The notes under the pieces were generated by a model that saw only the letters and a program-made list of their open reading frames with translations, did no database searches and was not told the DNA's origin. The position numbers and the translations under genes were made by a program. A stretch of DNA of 64,000 bases from Herbidospora sakaeratensis (GTDB lineage Bacteria > Actinomycetota > Actinomycetes > Streptosporangiales > Streptosporangiaceae), in contig NZ_BBXC01000016.1 of the NCBI RefSeq assembly GCF_001570525.1, positions 62,001-126,000 of the forward strand. The letters run 5' to 3'. Below are positions 8,735 to 17,035 of the stretch, in pieces (within the stretch, counting starts at the first letter, position 1; every line of letters begins with the position of its first letter).

Positions 8735-9385
8735 TCAACTTTGATTTGTTTTAGAGTTTTCTTGGGGGAAGACCACGCAGCACTCCCCCGGACGAGGGTC
8801 GAGCCGGGGCGCGCCGGGTTCGCCGCGCCCTTCGAGCAGGCCCCGGCAGAGGGAGAGGTTCATCGAGCACACCAGCAGCGGCTGCTCCTGGGCGAGCACG
8901 TGGAAGGGGCAGTTGCGCAGGCGCAGCAGGCCGTCGTCGTCGTAGGGCTCGTAGCCGCGTTCGGCGAGCAGCTCGGCGAGCGTGGCGGCGGCGCTCTCGG
9001 CGCCGAGGCGGGCGCCGATGCGGTGGGCGGCCTTCTCGGCCACCTCGTCGCCGCCCAGCAGGTCGACCACCTCGGCCAGGACCAGGGCCAGGGTGCGGTA
9101 GTCGCGCGGCGGCACGCTGACGACGTGCTCCCCCGGCGCCCGGCGGTAGACCTTCGCGGGGCGCCCGCTGCCGGGGCCCTTCTTCTCGGTCAGCCGGGCG
9201 AAATCGGCCTCCAGGAGGCCCGCCTCGACAAGCTTGTCAAGATGAAAGGCCGCCAGGGGGCGCGCGACGCCGGCCGCTTCCGCGGCCTCGTTGCGCCCGA
9301 CCGGGCGGCCTTTCGAGGTGACGAACCGGTAGAGCTCACGGCGGACGGGGTCGTTGAGGGCCGCGACCGCCGCGAGCTCGTCCAT
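8735..9385 (-). CDS. HTH regulator with SufR-like cysteine-rich C-terminus
   Basis: A 216-residue winged-helix repressor-type protein. The HTH occupies residues 1-65 (DPVRRELYRFV, then AARPLAAFHLDKLVEAGLL-like recognition helix). The C-terminal part carries Cys159 in NCPFH, Cys173, Cys180 and a Cys202-Cys203 pair, with the phrase LLVCSMNLSLCRGLL. This arrangement resembles iron-sulfur sensing regulators of the SufR/ArsR-like type; metal or cluster binding is inference. It starts 5 bp after the FKBP gene and precedes DUF3291, so the three may be cotranscribed. Its target genes cannot be told from the sequence. Confidence 0.8.
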   Translation of the reverse strand: MDELAAVAALNDPVRRELYRFVTSKGRPVGRNEAAEAAGVARPLAAFHLDKLVEAGLLEADFARLTEKKGPGSGRPAKVYRRAPGEHVVSVPPRDYRTLALVLAEVVDLLGGDEVAEKAAHRIGARLGAESAAATLAELLAERGYEPYDDDGLLRLRNCPFHVLAQEQPLLVCSMNLSLCRGLLEGRGEPGAPRLDPRPGECCVVFPQENSKTNQS

Positions 9386-9390
9386 CGGTC

Positions 9391-10425
9391 CTACAGAGCG
9401 CCGAGCACGTCGACGACGAACACCAGGGTGTCGGTGCCCTTGATGCCGGCGTCGGGCTGGCCGGCCTCGCCGTAGCCGAGCGCCGGCGGGATGGTGATCA
9501 GCACGCGGCTGCCGACGTTGACGCCGGTCAGACCCTGCTTCCAGCCGGGCACGACCTGGTTGAGCGCGAACGAGGTGGGCTGCTTGCGCTCCCACGAGCT
9601 GTCGAACTGCTTGTCGGTGCCCCAGATCTTGCCGGTGTAGTGGACCATCACCGTCTGGTTCTCGGCGACCTTCGGGCCGTCGCCCTGGATGACGGTCTTG
9701 ACCGTCAGGTCCTTCGGCGGCTGCGCGGTGGTCGTGGTGGTCAGCGTCGGGGCGGTGTCGCCACCCGGGTTGACAAGCTTGACACCCTCGATGCCGGGGT
9801 CGGACGCCTTGCCCTCGGCGGCCTTGGCGGTCGCCGACACGACGTCGATGACCAGCACCTGCGAGCTGGTGGTGAAGTCGGTGCCCTGGCTCTTGGCCTG
9901 CTCGACCACGGCCGGGTCGATCGAGTCCTTGCCGACCACGACGAGCACGCGGCCGCCGGGCTTGCTGCCCAGCAGTCCGTCGTAGAGCGCCTTGGGCATC
10001 TGCTGCTGGCTGATCGGCACGAACTCGGCCTGGCCGGTGTCGTAGGCGGACCCGGTGGCCTTGTTCTCCTTGCCGTCCCAGGTCCACACGCTCACCTTGG
10101 CGACCAGCGTGTCGCCGTCGGCCGCGGCGGCGCCGCTGCCCTCGGAGATGACCCGGGTGGACGAGACCAGCGCCGGGCCCCCCTTCGGGAAGGTCACGCT
10201 GGGCTTCTTGCCCAGGTCACCGGAGACCTTGATGTCTTTCGGGTCGGCGGCGGGGCCGACCGGGGCGGCCGCGGCGGCGCCCGACGAGGCGGCCGCGCTG
10301 GGCGCGGCGCTCGTGGCGGCGGCGGAAGGGCTGGCTCCGGTGGCCGTCTTCTGTGCGGTGCCGCACGCGACGGCGGACAGCAGCAAAGGAAGTGCGGCGG
10401 CGGCGATGGCCGTGCGGCGGCGCAT
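9391..10425 (-). CDS. Two-domain FKBP-type peptidyl-prolyl isomerase lipoprotein
   Basis: A 344-residue secreted lipoprotein. The signal peptide MRRRTAIAAAALPLLLSAVA ends at Cys21 in a lipobox-like AVAC. An Ala/Ser-rich linker (residues 25-68) precedes two FKBP-like domains. The second (residues about 235-344) is canonical, with VMVHYTGKIWGT, FDSSWER, VVPGWKQGLTGVNVGSRVLI and LGYGEAG. The first (about 75-205) keeps the fold pattern but lacks most active-site aromatics and is probably inactive. ATG 10425 was chosen over an upstream start because it follows TGAGGA at good spacing and opens the signal peptide. FKBP genes beside pafA are common in actinomycetes. It should act on the outer face of the membrane. 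Confidence 0.9.
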   Translation of the reverse strand: MRRRTAIAAAALPLLLSAVACGTAQKTATGASPSAAATSAAPSAAASSGAAAAAPVGPAADPKDIKVSGDLGKKPSVTFPKGGPALVSSTRVISEGSGAAAADGDTLVAKVSVWTWDGKENKATGSAYDTGQAEFVPISQQQMPKALYDGLLGSKPGGRVLVVVGKDSIDPAVVEQAKSQGTDFTTSSQVLVIDVVSATAKAAEGKASDPGIEGVKLVNPGGDTAPTLTTTTTAQPPKDLTVKTVIQGDGPKVAENQTVMVHYTGKIWGTDKQFDSSWERKQPTSFALNQVVPGWKQGLTGVNVGSRVLITIPPALGYGEAGQPDAGIKGTDTLVFVVDVLGAL

Positions 10426-10500
10426 GTGAAAGTCCTCAGGAATATGACAGCGGGTTCGGGTCACACTACCCGAACCCGCTGTCTGCCCGTCGTAAGGAGA

Positions 10501-11859
10501 TCACATTCCCGCGATCAGCTTGTCGACCCGTTCGTCAACACTTCGGAATGGGTCCTTGCAGAGAACGGTGCGCTGGGCCTGGTCGTTGAGCTTCAGGTGC
10601 ACCCAGTCGACGGTGAAGTCGCGCCGCTTCTCCTGGGCCTTGCGGATGAACTCGCCGCGCAACCGGGCCCGCGTGGTCTGCGGCGGGACCGATTTCGCCT
10701 CGAAGATCTTGATGTCGGACGCGACCCGCTCGACCGACCCCCGCTTCTGCAGCAGATAGAACAGCCCGCGCTTGCGGTGCACGTCGTGGTAGGCCAGATC
10801 GAGCTGGGCCACCCGGGGCGAGGAGAGCGGGAGGTCGTACTTCTTTCTGTAACGTTCAATCAGCTGGTATTTGGTGACCCAGTCGATCTCCCGCGAGACC
10901 AGGTCGAGGTCGCCGGTCTCCACGGCGCGCAGGGTGCGCTCCCAGAGTTCGAGCACCCGCTTGCTGGTCTCGTCGCCGCCGCGGCGGTCGACGAAGTCCT
11001 TCGCCTTGCCGAGGTATTCCTGCTGGATCTCCAGCGAGGACGCCTCGCGGCCGTTGGCCAGCCGCACCCGCCGGCGGCCGGTCATGTCGTGGGAGACCTC
11101 GCGGATCGCCCTGATCGGGTTCTCCAGCGACAGGTCGCGCATCACCACGCCCGCCTCGATCATGCGCAGCACCAGATCGGTGGCGCCGACCTTGAGCAGC
11201 ATGGTGGTCTCGCTCATGTTGGAGTCGCCCACGATGACGTGGAGCCGGCGGAAGCGCTCGGCGTCGGCGTGGGGTTCGTCGCGGGTGTTGATGATGGGAC
11301 GGCTGCGCGTCGTCGCCGACGACACGCCCTCCCAGATGTGCTCGGCGCGCTGGGAGACGCAGTAGACGGCGCCGCGCGGGGTCTGCAGCACCTTGCCGGC
11401 CCCGCAGATGATCTGCCGGGTGACCAGGTAGGGGATCAGGACGTCGGCCAGGCGGCCGAACTCGCCGTGCCGGCCGACGAGGTAGTTCTCGTGGCAGCCG
11501 TAGGAGTTGCCGGCCGAGTCGGTGTTGTTCTTGAAGAGGTAGATGTCTCCCGCGATGCCCTCCTCGCGGAGGCGCTTCTCGGCGTCGACGAGCAGCCCTT
11601 CGAGAATGCGCTCGCCCGCCTTGTCATGGGTGACCAGCTCCACGACGTTGTCGCATTCAGGGGTGGCGTATTCAGGATGGCTGCCGACGTCGAGATAGAG
11701 ACGGGCGCCGTTGCGGAGGAAGACGTTGCTCGATCGGCCCCAGGACACCACTCGCCGGAACAGGTAGCGGGCCACCTCGTCGGGGGACAGCCTGCGCTGG
11801 CCCCGGAACGTGCAGGTGACGCCGTACTCGTTCTCCAGCCCGAAGATGCGACGATCCAT
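10501..11859 (-). CDS. pafA: Pup-protein ligase PafA
   Basis: PafA uses ATP to join the C-terminal glutamate of Pup to lysines of target proteins. The product is 452 residues, the length of the mycobacterial enzyme, and begins [18 protein letters not shown]. Catalytic Asp57 sits in [18 protein letters not shown], with metal ligands in GLENEYG and the [18 protein letters not shown] block conserved. The C-terminus has the expected [18 protein letters not shown] segment. ATG 11859 is preferred to the adjacent GTG because it matches family length. A TAGGGT element lies only six bases upstream, so a leaderless message is also possible. Confidence 0.98.
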   Translation of the reverse strand: MDRRIFGLENEYGVTCTFRGQRRLSPDEVARYLFRRVVSWGRSSNVFLRNGARLYLDVGSHPEYATPECDNVVELVTHDKAGERILEGLLVDAEKRLREEGIAGDIYLFKNNTDSAGNSYGCHENYLVGRHGEFGRLADVLIPYLVTRQIICGAGKVLQTPRGAVYCVSQRAEHIWEGVSSATTRSRPIINTRDEPHADAERFRRLHVIVGDSNMSETTMLLKVGATDLVLRMIEAGVVMRDLSLENPIRAIREVSHDMTGRRRVRLANGREASSLEIQQEYLGKAKDFVDRRGGDETSKRVLELWERTLRAVETGDLDLVSREIDWVTKYQLIERYRKKYDLPLSSPRVAQLDLAYHDVHRKRGLFYLLQKRGSVERVASDIKIFEAKSVPPQTTRARLRGEFIRKAQEKRRDFTVDWVHLKLNDQAQRTVLCKDPFRSVDERVDKLIAGM

Positions 11860-11929
11860 CACCTCACCCTATTCCCAGATCCGTCGTGTGCGGTAGGAAA
11901 CTCATGGTCGTCTACATTCCCCGCGAACC

Positions 11930-12553
11930 TCAGTAATAGATCTCGACGACCTTCACGATCTGGCCACTCTTCACGGTGATCAGTGAGGTGGGCTCGCCCT
12001 GGGCGGCGAGCTCCAGCAGGCGCTCGCGCGGGCACTTCTCGGTGCCGAGGGCGGCGGAGTTGATCGTCTGGTCGTCGCCCTTGCAGCCGACCGCGCTGAG
12101 GAACACCACGTCGGAGGCGATCGGGGCGGCGTAGGTCATGCCGCCCTCGGGCCCGACGAAGTCGCCGCCGGCGTACCGGACCGGCACGTAGCGCGCCTCG
12201 TCGCCGTCGAGGGAGACGATCCGCCCACGCAGCACGCCGTCGGCGCTCGGGGACATCTGGTTGAAGTCGTGGCCCTCGTCGTACTGGAACTTGGCCGACT
12301 TGATCTTCGGGGTGCGGCCCGAGATCGGGTCCTCCTTGTCGACGTCGGCGCTCACCTGGGGCGTCTGGGTCGGCGCGGCGCTCTCCGTTGGCTCGGCCGC
12401 CGTCTCCGTCGGCTGCGGCGCCGGGGGCGTGACGGTCTCGGTGACCGTCGCGGTGACCGTGGGAGCGGGGGCCGCCGTCTCGGCCGGAGAGGAACAGGCG
12501 GCAAGCGGGAGGACGGCCAGGGCCAGCAGGGCCCGCCGGAATGTGATCGTCAT
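11930..12553 (-). CDS. Putative lipoprotein, hypothetical
   Basis: A 207-residue secreted protein with no family I can name. It has a clear lipoprotein signal (MTITFRRALLALAVLPLAAC, lipid attachment at Cys20) and then a Thr/Pro/Glu-rich linker of about 50 residues (TVTATVTETVTPPAPQPTET). The globular part starts near residue 75 and ends EIYY. Two cysteines (in VGCKG and EKCPR) could form a disulfide. It lies 70 bp upstream of pafA on the same strand and may be cotranscribed with it. Extracytoplasmic location is well supported, function is not. Confidence 0.75.
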   Translation of the reverse strand: MTITFRRALLALAVLPLAACSSPAETAAPAPTVTATVTETVTPPAPQPTETAAEPTESAAPTQTPQVSADVDKEDPISGRTPKIKSAKFQYDEGHDFNQMSPSADGVLRGRIVSLDGDEARYVPVRYAGGDFVGPEGGMTYAAPIASDVVFLSAVGCKGDDQTINSAALGTEKCPRERLLELAAQGEPTSLITVKSGQIVKVVEIYY

Positions 12554-12745
12554 AGCGGGACGAGCCTAGCGAAACCCGTGTTAAGTCCGTGCAAGTTGAG
12601 AGGTATGGGGGAATCCGAAAAATCCACCCCGCCGTTCGTGGTGAAGAGCCTCTTTCCGTTACGGCTCCGCCCGGCCGGCCACCCGACCGGGTCGGGCCAC
12701 ACTCGGGGGCCGGCGATCACGCCGTCACTAGGCCTGCGGCTTCAC

Positions 12746-13231
12746 TCACCCAGCAGTCTGGCCGCAGGCCGGTGATGCGGCGAGCCCCTCGGGACCATGA
12801 CCCGCCCCGGGCTCTGCGGGGCCGTGACCTGCTTCCGGCTCCGCGTGGTCGCGGCCTGCTTCGGGCTCTGCGGTGCCGTGAGCTGCTTCGGTCTTCGCGT
12901 GGTCGTTACCTGATTCGGCGAGGAGGCGGCGCAGGCGGCGGACTTCGGCTATCAGCTGGGGCACGTGCTGCCGGGCCTCGGCGATGAACCGGGCGTTCTC
13001 GTCCCAGCGTCCGTCGGCGACGTCGGCGTAGCGCGGCTGCTGGATGAGGGTGGCGGCCACGATCTCGTGGTGGCCGAACTCGGGCCGGCGTTCACCGCGC
13101 CCGGTGTCGGGGGTGGTGCTGACCGCGACCAGGGACATGGCCCAATCATCGTGGAGCAGGCGCACATGCCAGGGCCCGGGGGTCGAGGCCTCGACCAGTT
13201 CCTCGATCGCGGCGAGCTCCTCGTCGGTCAT
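12746..13231 (-). CDS. Conserved hypothetical protein with repetitive His/Glu/Pro tail
   Basis: A 161-residue protein that I know only as an actinobacterial hypothetical. The N-terminal 110 residues look globular: EELVEASTPGPWHVRLLHDD, then HHEIVAATLIQQPRYADV and an alpha-helical ARFIAEARQHVPQLIAEV stretch with Leu-Arg repeats. The last 45 residues are low-complexity repeats of about nine residues of the type AEPEAGHGP. ATG 13231 opens the conserved part. GTG 13249 is an alternative with a better AGGAG site and would add six residues. It lies just after the prcA terminator, so it probably has its own promoter. Confidence 0.65.
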   Translation of the reverse strand: MTDEELAAIEELVEASTPGPWHVRLLHDDWAMSLVAVSTTPDTGRGERRPEFGHHEIVAATLIQQPRYADVADGRWDENARFIAEARQHVPQLIAEVRRLRRLLAESGNDHAKTEAAHGTAEPEAGRDHAEPEAGHGPAEPGAGHGPEGLAASPACGQTAG

Positions 13232-13315
13232 CGGGCCGGCCGCTTCCACGGGAGTGAGCTCCTCGTCTCTCTTCTCCGCCGTCTTACCGAGGGCAGCGGG
13301 TTCCGGGCGGAAAAT

Positions 13316-13349
13316 GGGGCCGCCCCGCCGGTGTCGGCGGGGCGGCCCC
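13316..13349 (-). terminator. Hairpin terminator downstream of prcA
   Basis: A perfect 14-bp stem (arms 13316-13329 and 13336-13349, GGGGCCGCCCCGCC) closes a six-base loop just past the prcA stop. On the minus strand it is followed by CATTTTCCG, a short T-run. It should end the pup-prcBA transcript. Confidence 0.75.
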
Positions 13350-13370
13350 ATCGAGGCGTGTTCCGTTGGG

Positions 13371-14168
13371 CTAGAGCGGTGGTTCGGAGCCCGTGTCGAT
13401 GTCGCCCTCGGGGGCCGTGGGCGGGGGCTTCGGGCCGCCTTCGGCCGCCGGGGCGGCGGGCGTCTCGGGGGCGGCGGGCGTGGCGGGGGTGAGGAGGCGC
13501 TCCAGGCGGGGGCCGCTGAGGCGCAGGAACTTGCGGTGTTCGCGGTTGCGGTCGAGGACGGCGACCTCGAGCTGGGCGGCCGAGGGGCGTTCGCCGCCCG
13601 GTTCGGTCAGCGCGCTCAGGGCGGCGTCGAGGGCCTCCGCCAGGGGCAGGCCCGGACGGTAGCGCTCCTTCAGGCGGGTCGCGACCGTGTCGGACTGGCC
13701 GCCGATGACGGCCATGCCCTGCTCGTCGAAGACCGAGCCGTCGAAGGTGAGGCGGTAGATCTGGTCTTGGTCGGAGGTCTCGCCGACCTCGGCGACGACG
13801 ATCTCGACCTCGAGGGCCTTGATCGAGTCGGTGAAGATCATGCCGAGCTGGCTGGCGTAGACGTTGGCCAGCGCGCGGGCGGTGACGTCGTTGCGGTTGT
13901 AGTTGTAGCCGTTGACGTCGGCGTAGCGGATGCCGGCCTGGCGGAGGGTCTCGAACTCGTTGTAGCGGCCGACGGCGGCGAAGCCGATGCGGTCGTAGAT
14001 CTCGCTGATCTTGTGCAGCGCCTTGGACGGGTTCGGGGCCACCAGCAGGATGCCGTCGGCGTACTGGACCACGACCACGCTGCGGCCTCGGGCGATGCCC
14101 TTCCGCGCGTATTCCGCGCGGTCGCGCATGATCTGCTCAGGCGACGCGTAAGGGAACGGCATGGACAC
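13371..14168 (-). CDS. prcA: 20S proteasome alpha subunit PrcA
   Basis: PrcA makes the outer rings of the 20S core and gates access of pupylated substrates. The 265-residue product has the N-terminal gate helix [21 protein letters not shown] and the alpha-subunit core with [20 protein letters not shown]. The tail after residue 230 is Pro/Ala-rich and unlike the core. GTG 14168 sits nine bases after AAGGA; ATG 14162 two codons later is nearly equal. It follows prcB by 15 bp and a strong hairpin follows it. Confidence 0.97.
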   Translation of the reverse strand: MSMPFPYASPEQIMRDRAEYARKGIARGRSVVVVQYADGILLVAPNPSKALHKISEIYDRIGFAAVGRYNEFETLRQAGIRYADVNGYNYNRNDVTARALANVYASQLGMIFTDSIKALEVEIVVAEVGETSDQDQIYRLTFDGSVFDEQGMAVIGGQSDTVATRLKERYRPGLPLAEALDAALSALTEPGGERPSAAQLEVAVLDRNREHRKFLRLSGPRLERLLTPATPAAPETPAAPAAEGGPKPPPTAPEGDIDTGSEPPL

Positions 14169-14183
14169 CTGTGGGGTTCCTTT

Positions 14184-15020
14184 CTAGCGCAGCGGAGCGG
14201 TCGGCCCGTCGGGATCGATCATCCGGCCGGCCAGGAGCGTCTCGACGGCGGCGGTGACCTCCTCGTCGGGGAGACGGCGGAAGCCCTCGTCGGTGATGAC
14301 CGCCACGACCGGCCAGATCTTGCGGGTCACGTCGGGACCGCCCGTCGCCGAGTCGTCGTCGGCGGCGTCGTAGAGCGCCTGCAGGACGGTCAGCACGGCC
14401 TCGTCGGGCGCGGCGTTCTCGCGGTAGAGCTTCTTCAGCGAGCCGCGCGCGAAGATCGAACCGGAGCCGATCGAGTGGTAGAGCTGGTGTTCGTAGGGGC
14501 CGCCGCCGACGTCGTAGCCGAAGATGCGGCCGCCGCCGATCCGCTCGTCGTACGCCGCGAAGATCGGGACGACGACCAGGCCCTGCATGGCGGCGCCGAG
14601 GTTGCCGCGCACCATGGTGGCCAGGCGGTTGGCCTTGCCCTCGGTCGACAACGAGCGGCCCTCGAGCTTCTCGTAGTGCTCGAGCTCGACCTGGTAGAGG
14701 CGGGCCATCTCGATGCCGGTCGAGGCGGTGCCGGCGATGCCCATGCAGGAGTACTCGTCGGTCCGGAAGACCTTCTCCATGTCCCGGTTGGAGATCATGT
14801 TGCCCGAGGTGGCGCGCCGGTCGCCGGCCATCACCACGCCGCCGGCGCAGGTGATCGCCACGATCGTGGTCGCGTGGGGGATCTGCTCGCCGACGGGGGC
14901 GGGCAGCGCGTCGCGGTTGCCCGGGAGCATGTCCGGGGCGTAGCCACGCAGGAACTCCGTGAAGGACGAGGAACCCGTATTGGTGAAGAGGTTGTTCATC
15001 CAGGCCTGCTGAGATGCCAC
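14184..15020 (-). CDS. prcB: 20S proteasome beta subunit PrcB (propeptide form)
   Basis: PrcB carries the proteolytic site. The 278-residue precursor has a 50-residue propeptide ending IPHA, with the catalytic Thr51 exposed by autoprocessing in [20 protein letters not shown]. Lys and Asp of the active site (GDRRA, then the later D and S elements in [17 protein letters not shown]) are present. ATG 15020 starts [10 protein letters not shown]. It lies 15 bp before prcA and about 190 bp after pup, with a hairpin between pup and prcB. Confidence 0.97.
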   Translation of the reverse strand: MASQQAWMNNLFTNTGSSSFTEFLRGYAPDMLPGNRDALPAPVGEQIPHATTIVAITCAGGVVMAGDRRATSGNMISNRDMEKVFRTDEYSCMGIAGTASTGIEMARLYQVELEHYEKLEGRSLSTEGKANRLATMVRGNLGAAMQGLVVVPIFAAYDERIGGGRIFGYDVGGGPYEHQLYHSIGSGSIFARGSLKKLYRENAAPDEAVLTVLQALYDAADDDSATGGPDVTRKIWPVVAVITDEGFRRLPDEEVTAAVETLLAGRMIDPDGPTAPLR

Positions 15021-15142
15021 GCGACTCCCTCCTAGGTCGTGTTGTTTACGCCGACCCTACTCATGTGACAGCGCTGGTTGCACTCTTCCCGATCAGCTGA
15101 CCGCGAACCGGGTTCATGATCGGTAATTTTCGGCGGAAACGA

Positions 15143-15181
15143 CTCGTCGCGGCCGGCGGAGGGTTCCGCGACCGCGACGAG
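15143..15181 (-). terminator. Hairpin between pup and prcB
   Basis: Arms CTCGTCGCGG (15143-15152) and CCGCGACGAG (15172-15181) form a perfect 10-bp stem with a 19-base loop, placed after the pup stop. No strong T-run follows on the minus strand. It may be a partial terminator or an mRNA processing or stabilising element that leaves more pup than prcBA message. Role is inferred. Confidence 0.45.
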
Positions 15182-15209
15182 GGACGTGGCGAGGTGGGCG
15201 TTGGCCCCT

Positions 15210-15419
15210 TTACTCGCCGCCCTTCTGCACGTAGGACCGGACGAACTCCTCGGCGTTCTCCTCGAGGACCTCGTCGATCTCGTCGAGGATCGAGTCGACG
15301 TCGTCGCTGAGCTTCTCGTGGCGCTCCTGGACGTCGCTTCCCGACTGCTCCTCGACCTGCTCGGTCTCGGTCTCCTGCCGGCCTGTCTGCTTCTGCCCGC
15401 CGCTGTCCCTGCTCGCCAT
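15210..15419 (-). CDS. pup: Prokaryotic ubiquitin-like protein Pup (GGE ending)
   Basis: Pup is the 69-residue protein tag that PafA links to substrates for the Mpa-proteasome. It is highly polar and mostly disordered, with the Mpa-binding helical region LSDDVDSILDEIDEVLEE and the C-terminal signature FVRSYVQKGGE. The final residue is already Glu, so no Dop deamidation is needed before ligation. ATG 15419 follows a perfect GGAGGT seven bases upstream. It is the first gene of pup-prcB-prcA. Dop is not adjacent here, lying about 17 kb away. Confidence 0.98.
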   Translation of the reverse strand: MASRDSGGQKQTGRQETETEQVEEQSGSDVQERHEKLSDDVDSILDEIDEVLEENAEEFVRSYVQKGGE

Positions 15420-15512
15420 CGGTGATACCTCCACTCGGGGGACGTGTCTGCTTCATATCTTCCCCGAACCGACCGACAACTCGCCTGAATCGCCATGCGA
15501 TCTTCAAACGGG

Positions 15513-15541
15513 TTGACCGGATAGCCGGACTATCCAATAAT
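15513..15541 (+). promoter_or_regulatory. Promoter with operator in its spacer
   Basis: TTGACC (15513-15518) and AATAAT (15536-15541) are spaced by exactly 17 bp. That spacer is the inverted repeat GGATAG-CCGGA-CTATCC (15519-15535). A further half-site GCTATCCAAT lies at 15556-15565 in the leader. This looks like a TetR-type operator in front of the membrane-protein gene at 15585; no regulator gene is adjacent. Confidence 0.6.
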
Positions 15542-15584
15542 CATCAGACAGTGCCGCTATCCAATCGAAACGGGGTGCGCTCGA

Positions 15585-15989
15585 ATGTCTCCCTCCACCC
15601 TTACCACCGCCGGGATCCTCCTGATCACCGTGCCCGGCGTCGCCTTCGGTGGGGCCAGTCTGCTCGCTCACATACTCGGACGTATACCCGGATATCTAGA
15701 CAATCCAGTCAGACGGGGACTGTGGCGTGCCGGACACGCCCACGCGGGGGTGCTCGTGCTCTTCTCGCTGGTCGCCCTGATCTACCTCGACCAGGCCGCT
15801 CTCTCCCCCGGATTCCGCTCGCTGGCGCAGTGGCTCATCGTGGCCGCGCCGATCCTGATGCCGCTGGGGTTCTTCCTGTCGGTCGTACGGCCGGGCGACA
15901 CGCGCCCCAACCGGCTGATCTGGCTCACCGGGCTGGGCGGGGTCTCGCTGGCCGCGGGTACGATCATCCTGGGAATCGGGTTGCTCTAG
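15585..15989 (+). CDS. Four-span integral membrane protein, hypothetical
   Basis: A 134-residue membrane protein with four hydrophobic helices (about residues 5-28, 50-70, 80-98 and 112-134). The conserved-looking stretch between helices one and two is GYLDNPVRRGLWRAGHAHAG, containing two His residues in a row of Ala/Gly. Similar small membrane proteins occur in other actinomycetes, usually near TetR-type regulators, but I know no function. ATG 15585 follows GGGGTG. The promoter upstream has an inverted repeat filling its spacer, so tight repression is expected. It diverges from pup. Confidence 0.75.
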   Translation: MSPSTLTTAGILLITVPGVAFGGASLLAHILGRIPGYLDNPVRRGLWRAGHAHAGVLVLFSLVALIYLDQAALSPGFRSLAQWLIVAAPILMPLGFFLSVVRPGDTRPNRLIWLTGLGGVSLAAGTIILGIGLL

Positions 15990-16069
15990 ATCTCCCGGAT
16001 AGGGAGCGAAACCGCCGTCGGCCCACCAGAATATAGAGCGCATGGGGAGCTCGGATTCGGGTCGGACAG

Positions 16070-17035
16070 GTGGGGTTGGTTCAGATCGGTAAGCACACGG
16101 CGCAGGCTCACCATGGGAGCTCCACGTCGGGCACGCCCGGTCCGCCGACGAGACCCGAGCGCACCAAACAGCGCCTGCTGGGGGCCCGCTACCAGCTCAC
16201 CATCCCGATCCGCCGCGACGGCTCGGGCATCATGTGGCAGGCCCACGACCTGCTGCTGAAGCGCGACGTCGCGATCAAGGAAGTCCAGCCGCCCTACCGC
16301 ACCGACCGGCCCGACATGGAGCTGGCCCGGCGCAAGGCGCTCAACGAGGCCCGGTCGGCGGCCCGGCTCAGCCATCCGGCCATCATCACGGTCCACGACC
16401 TGCTGGAGGAGAACGGCCGCCTCTACATCGTGACCGAATTCCTCGAAGGGCTGACCCTCAAACAGACCATCGAGCACCTGGGCTCGCTGCCGGTCCACTG
16501 GTCGGCGTGGATCGGCTACCAGCTCCTGGCCGGCGTCCGGCACGCCCACGACGCCGGGGTCGTCCACGGCGACATCAAGCCGGCCAACGTGCTGCTGACC
16601 GGCGACCGGGTGGTGCTGACCGACTTCGGCATCGCCGCGCTCGAACACGAGGCGGCGGCGCCGACGACCGTCCCGGTCACCCGTACGGTCGACTTCATCG
16701 CGCCCGAGCGGATGAGCGGCGGCCCGGCCACCCCGGCGGCCGACCTGTGGTCGCTGGGCGCGACGATCTACACCGCCGTCGAGGGGCGGCCGCCCTTCCT
16801 CGGCACGGCCATGTCGGTGCTCGGCCTGGCCACCACCCGCGACCCCGATCCGCCCTCGAAGGCGGGCGCGCTGGTGCCGGTCCTCGACGGGCTGCTGCGC
16901 CGGCAGGCCCGCGACCGGCTGCCCGGCCGGGACGTGTCGTTGCTGCTGGCGGGCCTGTTACACCGTGAGGGCATCGCGGCGGCGACGCCGGGGCGGCGGG
17001 CCGACTACCTGCCGCCCGACGCCTTTACGATGTAG
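16070..17035 (+). CDS. Soluble Ser/Thr protein kinase
   Basis: A 321-residue eukaryotic-type protein kinase. Lys70 of VAIKEV, the catalytic HGDIKPANVL (Asp168, Lys170, Asn173), the DFG Asp185 in TDFGIA and an APE motif at 211-213 are present, so activity is expected. The glycine loop is degenerate (RRDGSGIMWQAHD) and HRD is HGD. No membrane helix, PASTA or other sensor domain follows; the C-terminus stops soon after the kinase fold. The GTG start at 16070 is uncertain; a TTG two codons on is possible. Its 3' end overlaps the end of cobN by 11 bp on the opposite strand. Confidence 0.88.
   Translation: MGLVQIGKHTAQAHHGSSTSGTPGPPTRPERTKQRLLGARYQLTIPIRRDGSGIMWQAHDLLLKRDVAIKEVQPPYRTDRPDMELARRKALNEARSAARLSHPAIITVHDLLEENGRLYIVTEFLEGLTLKQTIEHLGSLPVHWSAWIGYQLLAGVRHAHDAGVVHGDIKPANVLLTGDRVVLTDFGIAALEHEAAAPTTVPVTRTVDFIAPERMSGGPATPAADLWSLGATIYTAVEGRPPFLGTAMSVLGLATTRDPDPPSKAGALVPVLDGLLRRQARDRLPGRDVSLLLAGLLHREGIAAATPGRRADYLPPDAFTM

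Noticed and set aside
12721-13351. Longer version of the 161-residue protein starting at 13351
   Set aside because: The extra 40 codons would run through the prcA terminator hairpin, which is a better explanation of that sequence.
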